Source: Chitinophagaceae bacterium (GTDB lineage: Bacteria; Bacteroidota; Bacteroidia; Chitinophagales; Chitinophagaceae). Taken from it: DNA of 64,000 bases. Both the position numbers and the translations under genes were made by a program. Numbering within the stretch: the stretch's first letter is position 1; every line of letters starts with the position of its first letter. Below, piece by piece: positions 1 to 8,284 of the stretch. The notes beneath the pieces were generated by a model. It worked only from the letters and a program-made list of their open reading frames with translations, did no database searches and had not been told where the DNA came from. The stretch spans positions 42,913-106,912 of the forward strand of contig JAHBTL010000025.1 of the NCBI GenBank assembly GCA_019638615.1. The letters run 5' to 3'.

Positions 1-6
1 GAGCAT
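1..6 (-). CDS. First two codons of a gene running off the window
   Basis: On the minus strand an ATG CTC begins 8 bases after the stop of the cytochrome remnant at 15-77. The same arrangement (cytochrome stop, a few bases, ATG CTT) is seen at 2223-2232, so this is probably the start of the counterpart of the truncated frame at 2119-2223. Only two codons lie in the window, so the product is unknown. Confidence 0.3.
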
Positions 7-14
7 ATTACTTT

Positions 15-77
15 TCATCTGAGATATTCAATTAATGCCGCCGGTTCATTAGCGGTATATTTAAAATGATGGCTCCG
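15..77 (-). pseudogene. 3' end of a second c-type cytochrome gene (remnant in this window)
   Basis: Read on the minus strand this stretch encodes SHHFKYTANEPAALIEYLR and a stop. The intact cytochrome at 2230-2637 ends SHNFNYTANELAALIEYLR. About 58 nucleotides align with roughly 90% identity by eye, and the match stops just before the stop codon of the beta-helix gene. No haem motif or start is present, because the beta-helix gene occupies the place where the rest would be. It is either the relic of a duplicated cytochrome gene or the scar of a recombination that placed the beta-helix gene here. The alignment is seen directly; the history is inferred. Confidence 0.7.
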
Positions 78-100
78 GTTAACACTCATTTTATTGAGAC

Positions 101-2116
101 TTATTCTATCCACTTATTATGGTGTGGGCCGATTTTCTGCAAAGGGATGGACTTTAAACCATATTTTTTCAACACTTTAACAGAACAGAAATATTCAATA
201 CTTTTCCCGTTGGACCGAACAGAAGTATTGTTTTCTTTCACCAGTTTCTCATGATCTCTTATAAAATCCTTTTCACAATCCACGATAAGGTTGTCTTTAA
301 TCGTATTTACATCTGCATTCTCCCGGATATTTTTCAGTTCCGGGTATTTGTTTTGATAGAGGTCAGAGCGGATATCCACGTCCTCGTATATTTTCTTTTG
401 AATAGCAGGAGACTCCAATTGTTCTATCCAGCGTTTTTCGCCCCACGGAGAGAAGCTGAATGCCGCAAGACAATCGAAAAAGAGATTGTTGCTAACGAGA
501 TTATCTTTACCTCCATGTATTTGTACGCCGCCGAAATGCACGGCTCCGCATCGTTCAAAAACATTTCCGAAAATGGCGACACCTGAAATCATATCGTCGA
601 GCCGTATGCCCGCGGCGCCGTGGAGCGTGCCGCCTTTTATATCAGACCAACGGTTATAGCGAATGACATTACCACGGTACGATGGGTTATACCAGATATC
701 CACCGCTCCCTGGTCGTCGGATTCATTCACCACATGGCTGACTTCATTATACTCCACTATAAAATCGTTCCCTTCAAACCGCATAGCCGATGAGGAAGAA
801 TAGCGGAAACGATTGTTCCTGACACTGATGCCACAACCATCCATATGAACTGCCGGTTCATAAGTCCGTTTGAATAATGAGAAATGTTCGACAACGGTAT
901 TTTCTATAACATGCTCAGCGGGGGTCAACGTTTTTCTATCGCCCCCTTTTATTTTAATACCGCCACAACCAAACGTGCGAAGCAGGCTGCCTGAAATGCC
1001 ATGCGCTCTGCCGCCCATAATATGTATACCATCTTTGCCAAAACGTTCTATCCTGCAATTGGAAATAAGGCAGTGGTTCCCTTCGGTGACCGATATGGCG
1101 CTTCCCCTGCCTTCCTCGAAACCAAGCCCGTTTAAAGTAAGGTTCGAGCAATTTTTCATTTCAATCATAAAAGGCGCGTCAAAAACAGAAAGTGTAACCT
1201 TCGCGTTGCCCGGTGCAACTCCTTCGGGAGGGAACCAATACAACAAACCATCCGTGCGATCCAGGTACCATTCGCCGGGAACATCTATTTCCCTGAACAG
1301 GTTCAAGCCAAAATACCGGAGGCTGTCTTTGTAACCGTAATGATGATATGGCTTACCGAGATACATTATTTTGCTCCGGGCATCTATCTTCTCCACTTTC
1401 TGAAATTCATCGCTCCAGTCCCAGTACCAGTAGCCGCCCAGTCGCACGTCATTTTCTGCCGCCCAGCGATCCTGCCGTTCATCTATATACTCAAATACAC
1501 CCTCTACCGTTCCGTGTTTTTTGATATAGGTTAGAGGCAATTCCGTTTCGCCTTTCACCAGTCCGGCATTTACAAATCCTGTATTGGGCCAACGCGCCAG
1601 CATTTGCAATTGTCCGTTGCAAAACAATTCCGGGCGCTTTCCCGTTTCAGTAGGATCGCCGAAATTGCTGATGCCCGCGGCTTTTACATCGCATACATAA
1701 ATTTTTTCTTTTAGTCCGGGAGACAGCAGCTCTAATTTTCCGGGATCATCAAGCAATCGCCAGTTTTTCAATTCGCGGCTACCGGTAAAAACCGGTTTCT
1801 CTCCATCAACAGCCTTGTAAGCTACCGGATGACCTTCCTCCCCTGAATCTTCAGAAGTAAAAACAACCGGTGCATCTAAATAATAAATACCGCCTTTTAT
1901 ATTAACGAAAATTGATTTTCCGGGAGTTTCCCGCAGCCGCGACCTTACCGCTGTTTTCGCTTTTTCGAGACTTTGAAAAGGAGCGGATTCAGTCCCCGGG
2001 TTAAGATCGTTTCCGCCAGGCGATACGAAAAATTCTACCGCCTTTCGTTGACCGTACGACGAAACGGTAAGGAAGAGAAGGGATATTATTGCGATTATGA
2101 TATACTTAATTTTCAT
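101..2116 (-). CDS. Secreted right-handed parallel beta-helix protein, possibly GH141-like
   Basis: A 671-residue protein with a signal peptide (residues 1-22, cleavage after SSYGQ). The mature N-terminus has the FFVSPGGNDLNPGT signature followed by PFQSLEKAKTAVRSRL, which opens many beta-helix polysaccharide-active proteins of Bacteroidota. The middle (about 320-560) is a run of short G/N-rich strands typical of right-handed beta-helix repeats. The segment GEWYLDRTDGLLYWFPPE resembles proteins grouped with GH141 (fucosidase and xylanase activities are known there), but I cannot place the catalytic residues. It probably acts on glycans in the periplasm or outside the cell. A broken cytochrome end follows its stop and a 34-codon frame ends just before its start, so it looks inserted into an older operon. 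The beta-helix fold is well supported; the enzyme class is not. Confidence 0.75.
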   Translation of the reverse strand: MKIKYIIIAIISLLFLTVSSYGQRKAVEFFVSPGGNDLNPGTESAPFQSLEKAKTAVRSRLRETPGKSIFVNIKGGIYYLDAPVVFTSEDSGEEGHPVAYKAVDGEKPVFTGSRELKNWRLLDDPGKLELLSPGLKEKIYVCDVKAAGISNFGDPTETGKRPELFCNGQLQMLARWPNTGFVNAGLVKGETELPLTYIKKHGTVEGVFEYIDERQDRWAAENDVRLGGYWYWDWSDEFQKVEKIDARSKIMYLGKPYHHYGYKDSLRYFGLNLFREIDVPGEWYLDRTDGLLYWFPPEGVAPGNAKVTLSVFDAPFMIEMKNCSNLTLNGLGFEEGRGSAISVTEGNHCLISNCRIERFGKDGIHIMGGRAHGISGSLLRTFGCGGIKIKGGDRKTLTPAEHVIENTVVEHFSLFKRTYEPAVHMDGCGISVRNNRFRYSSSSAMRFEGNDFIVEYNEVSHVVNESDDQGAVDIWYNPSYRGNVIRYNRWSDIKGGTLHGAAGIRLDDMISGVAIFGNVFERCGAVHFGGVQIHGGKDNLVSNNLFFDCLAAFSFSPWGEKRWIEQLESPAIQKKIYEDVDIRSDLYQNKYPELKNIRENADVNTIKDNLIVDCEKDFIRDHEKLVKENNTSVRSNGKSIEYFCSVKVLKKYGLKSIPLQKIGPHHNKWIE

Positions 2117-2118
2117 GG

Positions 2119-2223
2119 CTATTTAAAAATTTCCCCGTTCCCGGCAATAAACCGGCAGCAATATACAACAGCAACTGTTGCCATCACTACCAGCAGGCTC
2201 ATATATCGTTTCTCTTTAAGCAT
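2119..2223 (-). CDS. 34-residue membrane peptide, probably a truncated gene start
   Basis: ATG CTT AAA opens 6 bases after the cytochrome stop and runs 34 codons to a TAG 2 bases before the beta-helix ATG. The peptide has a charged start (MLKEKRYM) and one hydrophobic segment (SLLVVMATVAVVYCC), so it could be a single-pass membrane peptide or the signal sequence of a longer protein whose remainder is lost. The start of the gene at the left window edge (ATG CTC, after a similar cytochrome end) suggests a fuller copy lies outside. Translation is unproven. Confidence 0.35.
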   Translation of the reverse strand: MLKEKRYMSLLVVMATVAVVYCCRFIAGNGEIFK

Positions 2224-2229
2224 ACTATT

Positions 2230-2637
2230 TTATCTGAGGTATTCAATTAATGCCGCCAGTTCATTAGCTGTATAATTAAAATTATGGCTGTTGCCCATAT
2301 TACCCCACACTTCTTTCAATTGTAACGCGTAGGTATCCCCGGACTGAACCAATGAATCCTGCTTTGTTATATATAACTTCAAATAGTCTTCCCCTACCCT
2401 GTCTACCACCCCCTCGAGATGATTGTGCAACCGTTTTTTGGTAACATGACACACCGAACAGTCCGAAATGAAAATTCTTTCTCCATATTCAAAAGCAGGG
2501 TCACCCTGTACAATTGAATATTTTGGAAATGTAGCCGCCGGTTTTCTTACAAAATATATTGCTCCCGCCACCAATACTAAAAACAGTATAAGGGCAACCC
2601 ATAACAGCAACCTGATTGTAGTACTTAGGTGCTCCAT
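2230..2637 (-). CDS. Small membrane-anchored c-type cytochrome
   Basis: A 135-residue protein with an N-terminal membrane anchor (about residues 10-31, LLLWVALILFLVLVAGAIYF) and a single haem-binding CSVCH motif near residue 60. The rest is short and helical, as in monohaem cytochrome c class I domains. It should sit on the periplasmic face of the inner membrane and pass electrons between a dehydrogenase and the respiratory chain. A Met ligand is plausible in the MGNSHNF segment near residue 113, but this is a guess. A 34-codon frame follows after 6 bases. A diverged copy of its last 20 or so codons lies at 15-77. Confidence 0.8.
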   Translation of the reverse strand: MEHLSTTIRLLLWVALILFLVLVAGAIYFVRKPAATFPKYSIVQGDPAFEYGERIFISDCSVCHVTKKRLHNHLEGVVDRVGEDYLKLYITKQDSLVQSGDTYALQLKEVWGNMGNSHNFNYTANELAALIEYLR

Positions 2638-2723
2638 ACATCCATCTTTACAAAACTAAGGAGCAACCTGTTTTGCCAGCTTGCCACGCTATATATCATA
2701 GTGATTTTTTACAACCTGCTTCC

Positions 2724-2939
2724 TTATTCCCGGACTGCTAAGGAAGTCATTATTTTATCAGCTACTTTTTCCCATTTCGTTGTGAGCTTTTCAGCACAAT
2801 TAAAGCTGAGCAACAAAACCTTGCCATCTAAATGGGTAAAGATAAAATAGTTGTATACCTGCATATCCCTGGCCGGCGTCATCGCCTTAATAAAAGCAAC
2901 TTTTTTCCCATTAACAGTTGTTAATACACCCTGACTATT
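2724..2939 (-). pseudogene. Orphan C-terminal fragment of an unidentified protein
   Basis: A 71-codon open stretch without a start codon follows the GH95 gene in another frame and overlaps its last bases. It reads like real protein, for example VLTTVNGKKVAFIKAM, YNYFIFTHLDGKVLLL and KWEKVADKIMTSLAVRE before a TAA. The frame is closed upstream by a TGA inside the GH95 coding sequence. The simplest reading is that the GH95 gene replaced the 5' part of an older gene. I do not recognise the family with certainty; it has the look of a small secreted protein with a beta-sheet end. Confidence 0.5.
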
Positions 2940-5343
2940 TCAGCAGCTCGCCCAGCTCATAGCTTTTCCCTGCTTCTGTTACAATGCTTATCTCTTTTTG
3001 CCCGTAACGCAGCCTGCAGACACCACCTTTTTTAGAGCGCAGCGACGCGCTGAGCAATTTTCCTTCCTTCCATTTCATATCAAGCTCAAAGCCTCCCCTG
3101 GCGCATAGTCCTTTTACTTCTCCCTCTTTCCACGAGGCAGGCAATGCGGGTAACAATTCAATGAACGCTTCATGACTCTGCAATAACATTTCCGCTATAC
3201 CGGCGGTCCCGCCAAAATTCCCGTCTATCTGGAAAGGTGGGTGCGCACAAAACAGGTTGTCGTAGGTTCCGCCGCTATTGGTCATTTCCACATCACTGGA
3301 TTGTACCGGATGCAGCAGCCGGTTCAACAGCTTCAACGCGTGATCCCCGTCGTGCAGCCTGGCCCAAAAGCTTATTTTCATAGCCAGCGACCATCCCGTT
3401 CCGCCATCGCCCCGTACTTCGAGCGATTTACGTGCCGCGGCGGCCAAAGCAGGCGTTTGATAATACGATACCTGGCTGCCGGGGTATAGCGCGAACAGGT
3501 GCGATACATGCCTGTGCTGCGGTTCTTTTTCCGGGAACTCGTACGCCCATTCCATCAGCCGGCCATCGCTGCCTATGGACGGATCAGGCAACTGCGATCT
3601 CGCGGAAGCAATTTTCGAGATCGTTTCATTTTGTATATCCAATGCTTCCGCCGCCAGCAGCGTATTGGTAAACAGGTTATAGATCACCTGGTGATCATGT
3701 GCCGGTCCCATGCTGATGCTGCCGGTGCTGCCATCCGGCACTTCAAAAGTATTTTCCGGCGACGCCGCGGGACCGGAAATAAGCTTGCCCGTCGAGGGAT
3801 CTTTTACCAGCCAGTCGAGGTAAAAAGTGGCAGCGCCCTGCAGCGCAGGGAACACGCGGCGCAGGTAGTCTTTATCTAACGTAAATGCGTAATGCTCCCA
3901 CAAATGCTGGCTCAACCACGCGCTGGCACCCACATGCAAGCCCCAGCTCGGATGCTCACCCGGTGCTGTAAATCCCCACACATTGGTAATAGGATGCATT
4001 ACCCACCCGCCTGCATGATAATGCGTAGCCGCTGTTTTTTCGCCGGGCGCTTTCAGCGATTCTATCAGGTCTGTCAGTTGCAGATGACTTTCCGATAAAT
4101 TGCCTACCTCTACCGGCCAATAGTTCATCTGCACATTTACATCGGTATGATAATCGCAATTCCAGGGCGTTTGTATTTTATTGGCCCACATACCCTGCAG
4201 GTTGGCGGGTAAGCTTCCCTTTCTTGAAGAAGAGAGCAATAAATAGCGTCCATACTGAAAATACAGGGCATACAAATATTGTTCGTTCTGTGATCGTTTG
4301 TTCAGTGCCAGCAATTCATCGGTAGGTGTTTGGGCTTGCGCGTGATCGCCCAAACGCAGCGTTACCCTCTTCATGAAAGATGAAAAGTCAGCTACGTGAT
4401 CTTTCCGTAATTGCGCATACGGCTTACCGGTAGCGGCAGCCAGCGTATTTGCCAGCTCAGTTTTATACCCGGGATTAACGTAATCGGGATAATGCAGCCG
4501 GTAGTTGGTAGCAGAACTGATGATCAGCGTTACTTCATCCGCCTTATTCACCTGCAGCGTATTGCCCTTTACAGAGAGCTTTCCTCCTTTCAGTACAGGT
4601 ACCGCCTCCACCGTATACTGCATGCCATCGCCACCGGCGCCATTGTTCATTACACCGCTCATGCTTACCCTGTTTGTAAGCGCAGTGGTGGTAAATCTTT
4701 CGGGACGATCCATGCCCATGGTAAACGAAATGCTGCCGGGTTTGGAAGCCGAGAGACGCATGACCAGCACCTTATCCGGGTAACTGGCGAATATTTCGCG
4801 CTTATAGCTCACTCCGTCCTGCTCGTAACTTACAGTAGCTACCCCATTGATAAGATCAAGATCTCGGTAATAGTTTTTATATCCTGTTGTTTTATTGAAA
4901 TCGATCCACAGATCGCCCAGTGTTTGAAAACAGCCAAAAGGAACGGTACTTCCATTGCCATGCCCCGATCCCGCGCCTTTGCATACCTGCGTTTTGTAGG
5001 TAAGCGCTGTAGCCTCCTTGTATTTACCGGCAAACAGCAGGCTCCTGATCTCATTGAGCGATGCAAAAGCGTCAGGATTGTCATTATCAGCCACACTGCC
5101 GCTCCACAAGGTTTTATCATTTAACTGCAGCCGTTCCTTATTTACGTCGCCAAATACCATAGCGCCCGTAAACCCGTTGCCCACCGGCAAAGCGCGCAGC
5201 CATTCAGGATCATTCTTCCAGCCCTCGCTCACGTCTTTAACTGCTGCATTGGCCGGTTGCTTATACCAGAGCCTGAAATCGTTGTTTTGAGCAGAAGCGG
5301 TAAGCGACAAACATATACAGAGCAGGGAAATCCATTTTTTCAT
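2935..5343 (-). CDS. Glycoside hydrolase family 95 (alpha-L-fucosidase type)
   Basis: An 802-residue protein with signal peptide (1-18, cleavage after TASA). The N-terminal beta-sandwich has WYKQPANAAVKD and LPVGNGFTGAMVFGD, and the (alpha/alpha)6 barrel carries the GH95 landmarks: TDVNVQMNYW (Asn403), the catalytic acid in GPAASPEN (Glu530), and IDGNFGGTAGIAEML (Asp707). Length is normal for the family. The enzyme inverts and releases terminal alpha-1,2-L-fucose, or L-galactose in some members. In characterised bifidobacterial enzymes the first motif is N-x-N; here it is D-V-N, so substrate preference may differ. It is transcribed away from the GH20 gene; the two starts are 166 bases apart. 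A gene fragment in another frame abuts its 3' end. Confidence 0.92.
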   Translation of the reverse strand: MKKWISLLCICLSLTASAQNNDFRLWYKQPANAAVKDVSEGWKNDPEWLRALPVGNGFTGAMVFGDVNKERLQLNDKTLWSGSVADNDNPDAFASLNEIRSLLFAGKYKEATALTYKTQVCKGAGSGHGNGSTVPFGCFQTLGDLWIDFNKTTGYKNYYRDLDLINGVATVSYEQDGVSYKREIFASYPDKVLVMRLSASKPGSISFTMGMDRPERFTTTALTNRVSMSGVMNNGAGGDGMQYTVEAVPVLKGGKLSVKGNTLQVNKADEVTLIISSATNYRLHYPDYVNPGYKTELANTLAAATGKPYAQLRKDHVADFSSFMKRVTLRLGDHAQAQTPTDELLALNKRSQNEQYLYALYFQYGRYLLLSSSRKGSLPANLQGMWANKIQTPWNCDYHTDVNVQMNYWPVEVGNLSESHLQLTDLIESLKAPGEKTAATHYHAGGWVMHPITNVWGFTAPGEHPSWGLHVGASAWLSQHLWEHYAFTLDKDYLRRVFPALQGAATFYLDWLVKDPSTGKLISGPAASPENTFEVPDGSTGSISMGPAHDHQVIYNLFTNTLLAAEALDIQNETISKIASARSQLPDPSIGSDGRLMEWAYEFPEKEPQHRHVSHLFALYPGSQVSYYQTPALAAAARKSLEVRGDGGTGWSLAMKISFWARLHDGDHALKLLNRLLHPVQSSDVEMTNSGGTYDNLFCAHPPFQIDGNFGGTAGIAEMLLQSHEAFIELLPALPASWKEGEVKGLCARGGFELDMKWKEGKLLSASLRSKKGGVCRLRYGQKEISIVTEAGKSYELGELLK

Positions 5344-5379
5344 AACGGTTTTTTTTTAGCGCTATTTATTATTTATGTC

Positions 5380-5387
5380 CAAATATA
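5380..5387 (-). promoter_or_regulatory. Bacteroidota -7 promoter element for the GH95 gene
   Basis: On the minus strand TATATTTG matches the TAnnTTTG consensus of the primary Bacteroidota sigma factor. It lies 36 bases before the GH95 ATG. A TTG lies upstream, but a few bases farther than the usual -33 spacing, so the match is partial. Confidence 0.45.
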
Positions 5388-5509
5388 TTGATAGTATTGG
5401 TACATTGCTGCAATCTGCTTAAAGCTTATCTTAGTAACAGAACAATGCCGGTACGCTGTCTGCGAGAACAGGCGTATGTATATCTTGCCATAAAACCTAC
5501 ATTTATACA

Positions 5510-7567
5510 ATGATCTGGCCACGAATAATAAGTACAGGTGAAATAAAAAGATTGCTGTTTGCAGCGGCACTGGTATTGGTACACCTGTTTGCCTATGCAC
5601 ATACAAATCAAAATGAAGGAGCATATCCTGCGCTTATCCCTATGCCACAGTCAGTAAAATGGAAGCAGGGGTTTTTTGACCTGTCACGGTGCAAAGGCAT
5701 TGTGATAAAAGGGGACCTTACAAAAGAAACAGCCTACTTACAAAATGAATGGAAGCAATCCAAGATCGTGTTGCCTGTTCTTCAGAAATATGCTGCTGCT
5801 TCGGATATTATAATACTTGAATTAATCCCGGCAGTAACAGGGGCGAATGAAGAAGCATATCATCTTACCGTTAATAAGAATAGTATCCGGCTCAGGGCTC
5901 ATACAGCACATGGCATTTTTAATGGCATACAAACCATGCTGCAACTGGCTGCGAATAAAAAATCAGTACAGGGCTGCGAAATCCATGATCATCCTGCATA
6001 CCGGTGGAGAGGCTATATGGTGGATGTCGGCAGGAATTTTCAATCGGTACAGCAACTGAAGCAGCAGGTAGATGTGATGGCGCGTTACAAGCTTACTATT
6101 TTTCATTTTCATGTAACAGAAGATATTGCATGGAGGTTACAGATAAAGCAATACCCGCAACTGACAGCACCGGAAGCGATGGAACGGAACAAAGGAAAAT
6201 TTTACAGCATAGCTGAGATGAAAGAGCTGATCGCCTATTGCAGGGACAGGCATATTACGCTGGTGCCTGAAATAGACGTGCCCGGGCATAGCAAAGCGTT
6301 TACCCGGGCGATGGGCATGGATATGCAGAGCGAAAAAGGAACAGCCATTGTAAAAAATATTTTCGAAGAAATATGTACTACTTATGATATTCCTTATCTG
6401 CATATTGGGGCGGATGAAGTAAGGATCACCAACCCTTTGTTCATTCCTGCAATCACGGATATCATTAAGAAGCACAACAAACAGGTGGTAGCCTGGGCGC
6501 CGGGTGGCAATTATGACGAAACCATCATCAGGCAGTTGTGGAAAGAGGAAGGAGACAAAGAGCTTACCCAGCACAACATCAGGTATATAGATTCTAAATT
6601 TCTATACATCAGTGATTTTGACCCGTTAAACAGCGTAGTTACCATTTTCAACAGGCAATTGGGCGGAAAACCCAAAGGAGACTCCGGCTTATTGGGTGCC
6701 GAGTTCTGCTTATGGAATGACCGGGCTGTTTCAGATGAGACAGACCTTATCAGTAAAAATCCTGCTTATCCCGCGATGCTCGCGTTTTCGGAAAGAAGCT
6801 GGCGCGGGAACGGATACCCCGGTGTTCAGTTTTTTATCGGTAACGATGATGAACAAAGAGCTAAGGACTTTAAAGCGTTTGAAACAAGATTACTGGTACA
6901 TAAAGAAAAATACTTTCCGCAATTACCTTTTGTATACGTAAAGCAAAGCAATTTCAAGTGGAAGCTTTTTGGTTCTTTTGAGAACAACGGCGATCTGGAT
7001 GCTTCCTTTTGGCCGGAAAATAAAAAGGTGAACCTTGCAGATTCCAATGCAAATGTTCTGGCAACCGGCGGAACCATCTGGTTGCGGCATACGCATTGGC
7101 CCACAGTAAGCGCATGGCTTTCCTCGCCCAAAGAAAATACTACCTGGTATGCCTATACGCGGTTTTGGAGCAACAGCGATTCATCCATACAAATGTGGAT
7201 AGATCTTAAAGACCTGTCACGGTCGGGCGCCGACGCTACGCCCCCAGCCGGTGAATGGGACTATATGCACAGCAAAGTATGGATCAACAACAACCCTGTT
7301 CTGCCGCCGGTGTGGAAATATCCTGGCAGGGCTTCCGGCAAACTATCAGAACCCATGGCAGATGAAACGTTTTATTACCGCCCTCCTTTTACTGTTACAA
7401 CAAAAAAAGGCTGGAATGAAATATTATTGAAGCTGCCTATGAGCACTTTTGACCCGTTGCTCGACTGGCAGGTGCCCCCAAAATGGATGTTTACGATCGT
7501 GCCTGTTCGCAAAGGAAGCGGCATAAACCTGGAAGCTGATGACATTGTATTTGAACCGGGCAAATAA
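5510..7567 (+). CDS. Glycoside hydrolase family 20 (beta-N-acetylhexosaminidase type)
   Basis: A 685-residue exported protein (hydrophobic segment about 15-30, LLFAAALVLVHLFAYA). An N-terminal GH20b-like domain (LIPMPQSVKWKQGFF) precedes the TIM barrel, which opens with YRWRGYMVDVGRNFQ and includes TIFHFHVTEDIAWRL and VPEIDVPGHSKAF. The catalytic Asp-Glu pair is HIGADEV (Asp302, Glu303). GH20 enzymes release terminal beta-GlcNAc or beta-GalNAc by substrate-assisted catalysis in the periplasm. The barrel is followed by an extra C-terminal beta-rich domain (about 480-685, with WFRHTHWP-like aromatic segments) that could bind carbohydrate. The usual motif is HxGGDE; here it is HIGADE. It is divergent from GH95, which fits joint removal of fucose and HexNAc from glycan ends. 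Confidence 0.85.
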   Translation: MIWPRIISTGEIKRLLFAAALVLVHLFAYAHTNQNEGAYPALIPMPQSVKWKQGFFDLSRCKGIVIKGDLTKETAYLQNEWKQSKIVLPVLQKYAAASDIIILELIPAVTGANEEAYHLTVNKNSIRLRAHTAHGIFNGIQTMLQLAANKKSVQGCEIHDHPAYRWRGYMVDVGRNFQSVQQLKQQVDVMARYKLTIFHFHVTEDIAWRLQIKQYPQLTAPEAMERNKGKFYSIAEMKELIAYCRDRHITLVPEIDVPGHSKAFTRAMGMDMQSEKGTAIVKNIFEEICTTYDIPYLHIGADEVRITNPLFIPAITDIIKKHNKQVVAWAPGGNYDETIIRQLWKEEGDKELTQHNIRYIDSKFLYISDFDPLNSVVTIFNRQLGGKPKGDSGLLGAEFCLWNDRAVSDETDLISKNPAYPAMLAFSERSWRGNGYPGVQFFIGNDDEQRAKDFKAFETRLLVHKEKYFPQLPFVYVKQSNFKWKLFGSFENNGDLDASFWPENKKVNLADSNANVLATGGTIWLRHTHWPTVSAWLSSPKENTTWYAYTRFWSNSDSSIQMWIDLKDLSRSGADATPPAGEWDYMHSKVWINNNPVLPPVWKYPGRASGKLSEPMADETFYYRPPFTVTTKKGWNEILLKLPMSTFDPLLDWQVPPKWMFTIVPVRKGSGINLEADDIVFEPGK

Positions 7568-7773
7568 ACAGTTGATACAATGCATTTAATATCCCATATA
7601 ACACATCCATCATCGCTCCAGATCAGCCGGGCAGGCTTATCCGTAAAACATGGATATACCTATGGGGTGTACCGAGAGAAATGAACTCTTGGTAAACCTG
7701 AATGATCACGAAGGTTACAAAATCATCAACCACGTGTACGTATTGCGATCCCAATCGCCCCGACTTTCGGGGG

Positions 7774-7851
7774 GAGAAGCAATCCTCACAGAAAAAGAAG
7801 CAGTTGTCCTACTGCCAGGACTGCTTCACCCAACCGAAGGTCGGGTTCGCA
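7774..7851. repeat. Dispersed intergenic repeat, copy 1
   Basis: This 78-base stretch (GAGAAGCAATCCTC ... GACTGCTTCACCC ... CCGAAGGTCGGGTTCGCAG) matches, in reverse orientation, two pieces before the nrdA stop side: its left part at 27067-27120 and its right part at 27370-27404, sharing the GGACTGCTTCACCC core. It lies only between genes. Confidence 0.7.
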
Positions 7852-7934
7852 GTGAGTAAGAGTTTGATTTTTTACTGACAGCACTCAGAAAAAGTTCGGA
7901 TTTTACTCAACTACTTGCTCATTTGTGTCTCGCA

Positions 7935-8012
7935 GGGGTCTTCATAGCCAGGTAATTGTGTGAAGGGTGAGACCCGGCGAATCCCTCAGCATCAGGGTCT
8001 CATGACTGCCCG
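7935..8012. repeat. Dispersed intergenic repeat, uninterrupted copy
   Basis: Contains GGTAATTGTGTGAAGG, GGTGAGACCCGGCG and CAGGGTCTCATGACTGCC in one run. The copy at 30438-30655 has the same order but is split by a 125-bp palindromic element, and a shorter copy lies at 30867-30910. This copy therefore shows the empty insertion site. Confidence 0.75.
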
Positions 8013-8160
8013 CAATAGTTTGAAATGAAGACCCCGGTGCGACTTATGTACCCCGCAATACTTTTAGTCAGTCTCTCCACTATATAAAATGCCGATGGAT
8101 ATACCAGATTTGCCGTGCCATCTGCACAACCCGTTCGTATGCAAAGAGGGTAATTTACAA

Positions 8161-8181
8161 TTATGCGCCATAGGCGCTACC
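8161..8181. repeat. Triloop hairpin, family copy 1
   Basis: TTATGCGCC-ATA-GGCGCTACC: a perfect 5-bp stem (GCGCC/GGCGC) with an ATA loop, flanked by TTAT and TACC. Two further copies at 30670-30690 and 30720-30740 keep the flanks and loop in reverse orientation but change the stem on both sides. Confidence 0.7.
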
Positions 8182-8232
8182 CTGGTTATATAATGCATGG
8201 GGCTGCCTGTTAAAATTACTTTAATGTAAAAA

Positions 8233-8240
8233 TAACTTTG
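8233..8240 (+). promoter_or_regulatory. -7 promoter element for the DUF2490 gene
   Basis: TAACTTTG matches the Bacteroidota TAnnTTTG consensus exactly and lies 44 bases before the ATG at 8285, giving a leader of about 38 bases. The -33 region is weak (TGTTA). Confidence 0.5.
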
Positions 8241-8284
8241 CGAAAAAATTGATAATATGCATACACTAAAACAGTAACCCCTTC

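Larger units (their letters stand above)
7568..8232. other. Gene-free stretch with short palindromic repeats
   Basis: Between GH20 and the DUF2490 gene I find no convincing gene. A 69-codon frame at 7650-7859 crosses repeat DNA and has no protein-like features. The stretch holds a CCCCGA-CTT-TCGGGG hairpin (7758-7772), and repeat copies at 7774-7851, 7935-8012 and 8161-8181 that recur around 27.1-27.4 kb and 30.4-30.9 kb. Confidence 0.6.

Noticed and set aside
7650-7859. 69-codon open frame after the GH20 gene
   Set aside because: It crosses a hairpin and the dispersed repeat, has no protein-like pattern and no good ribosome site.
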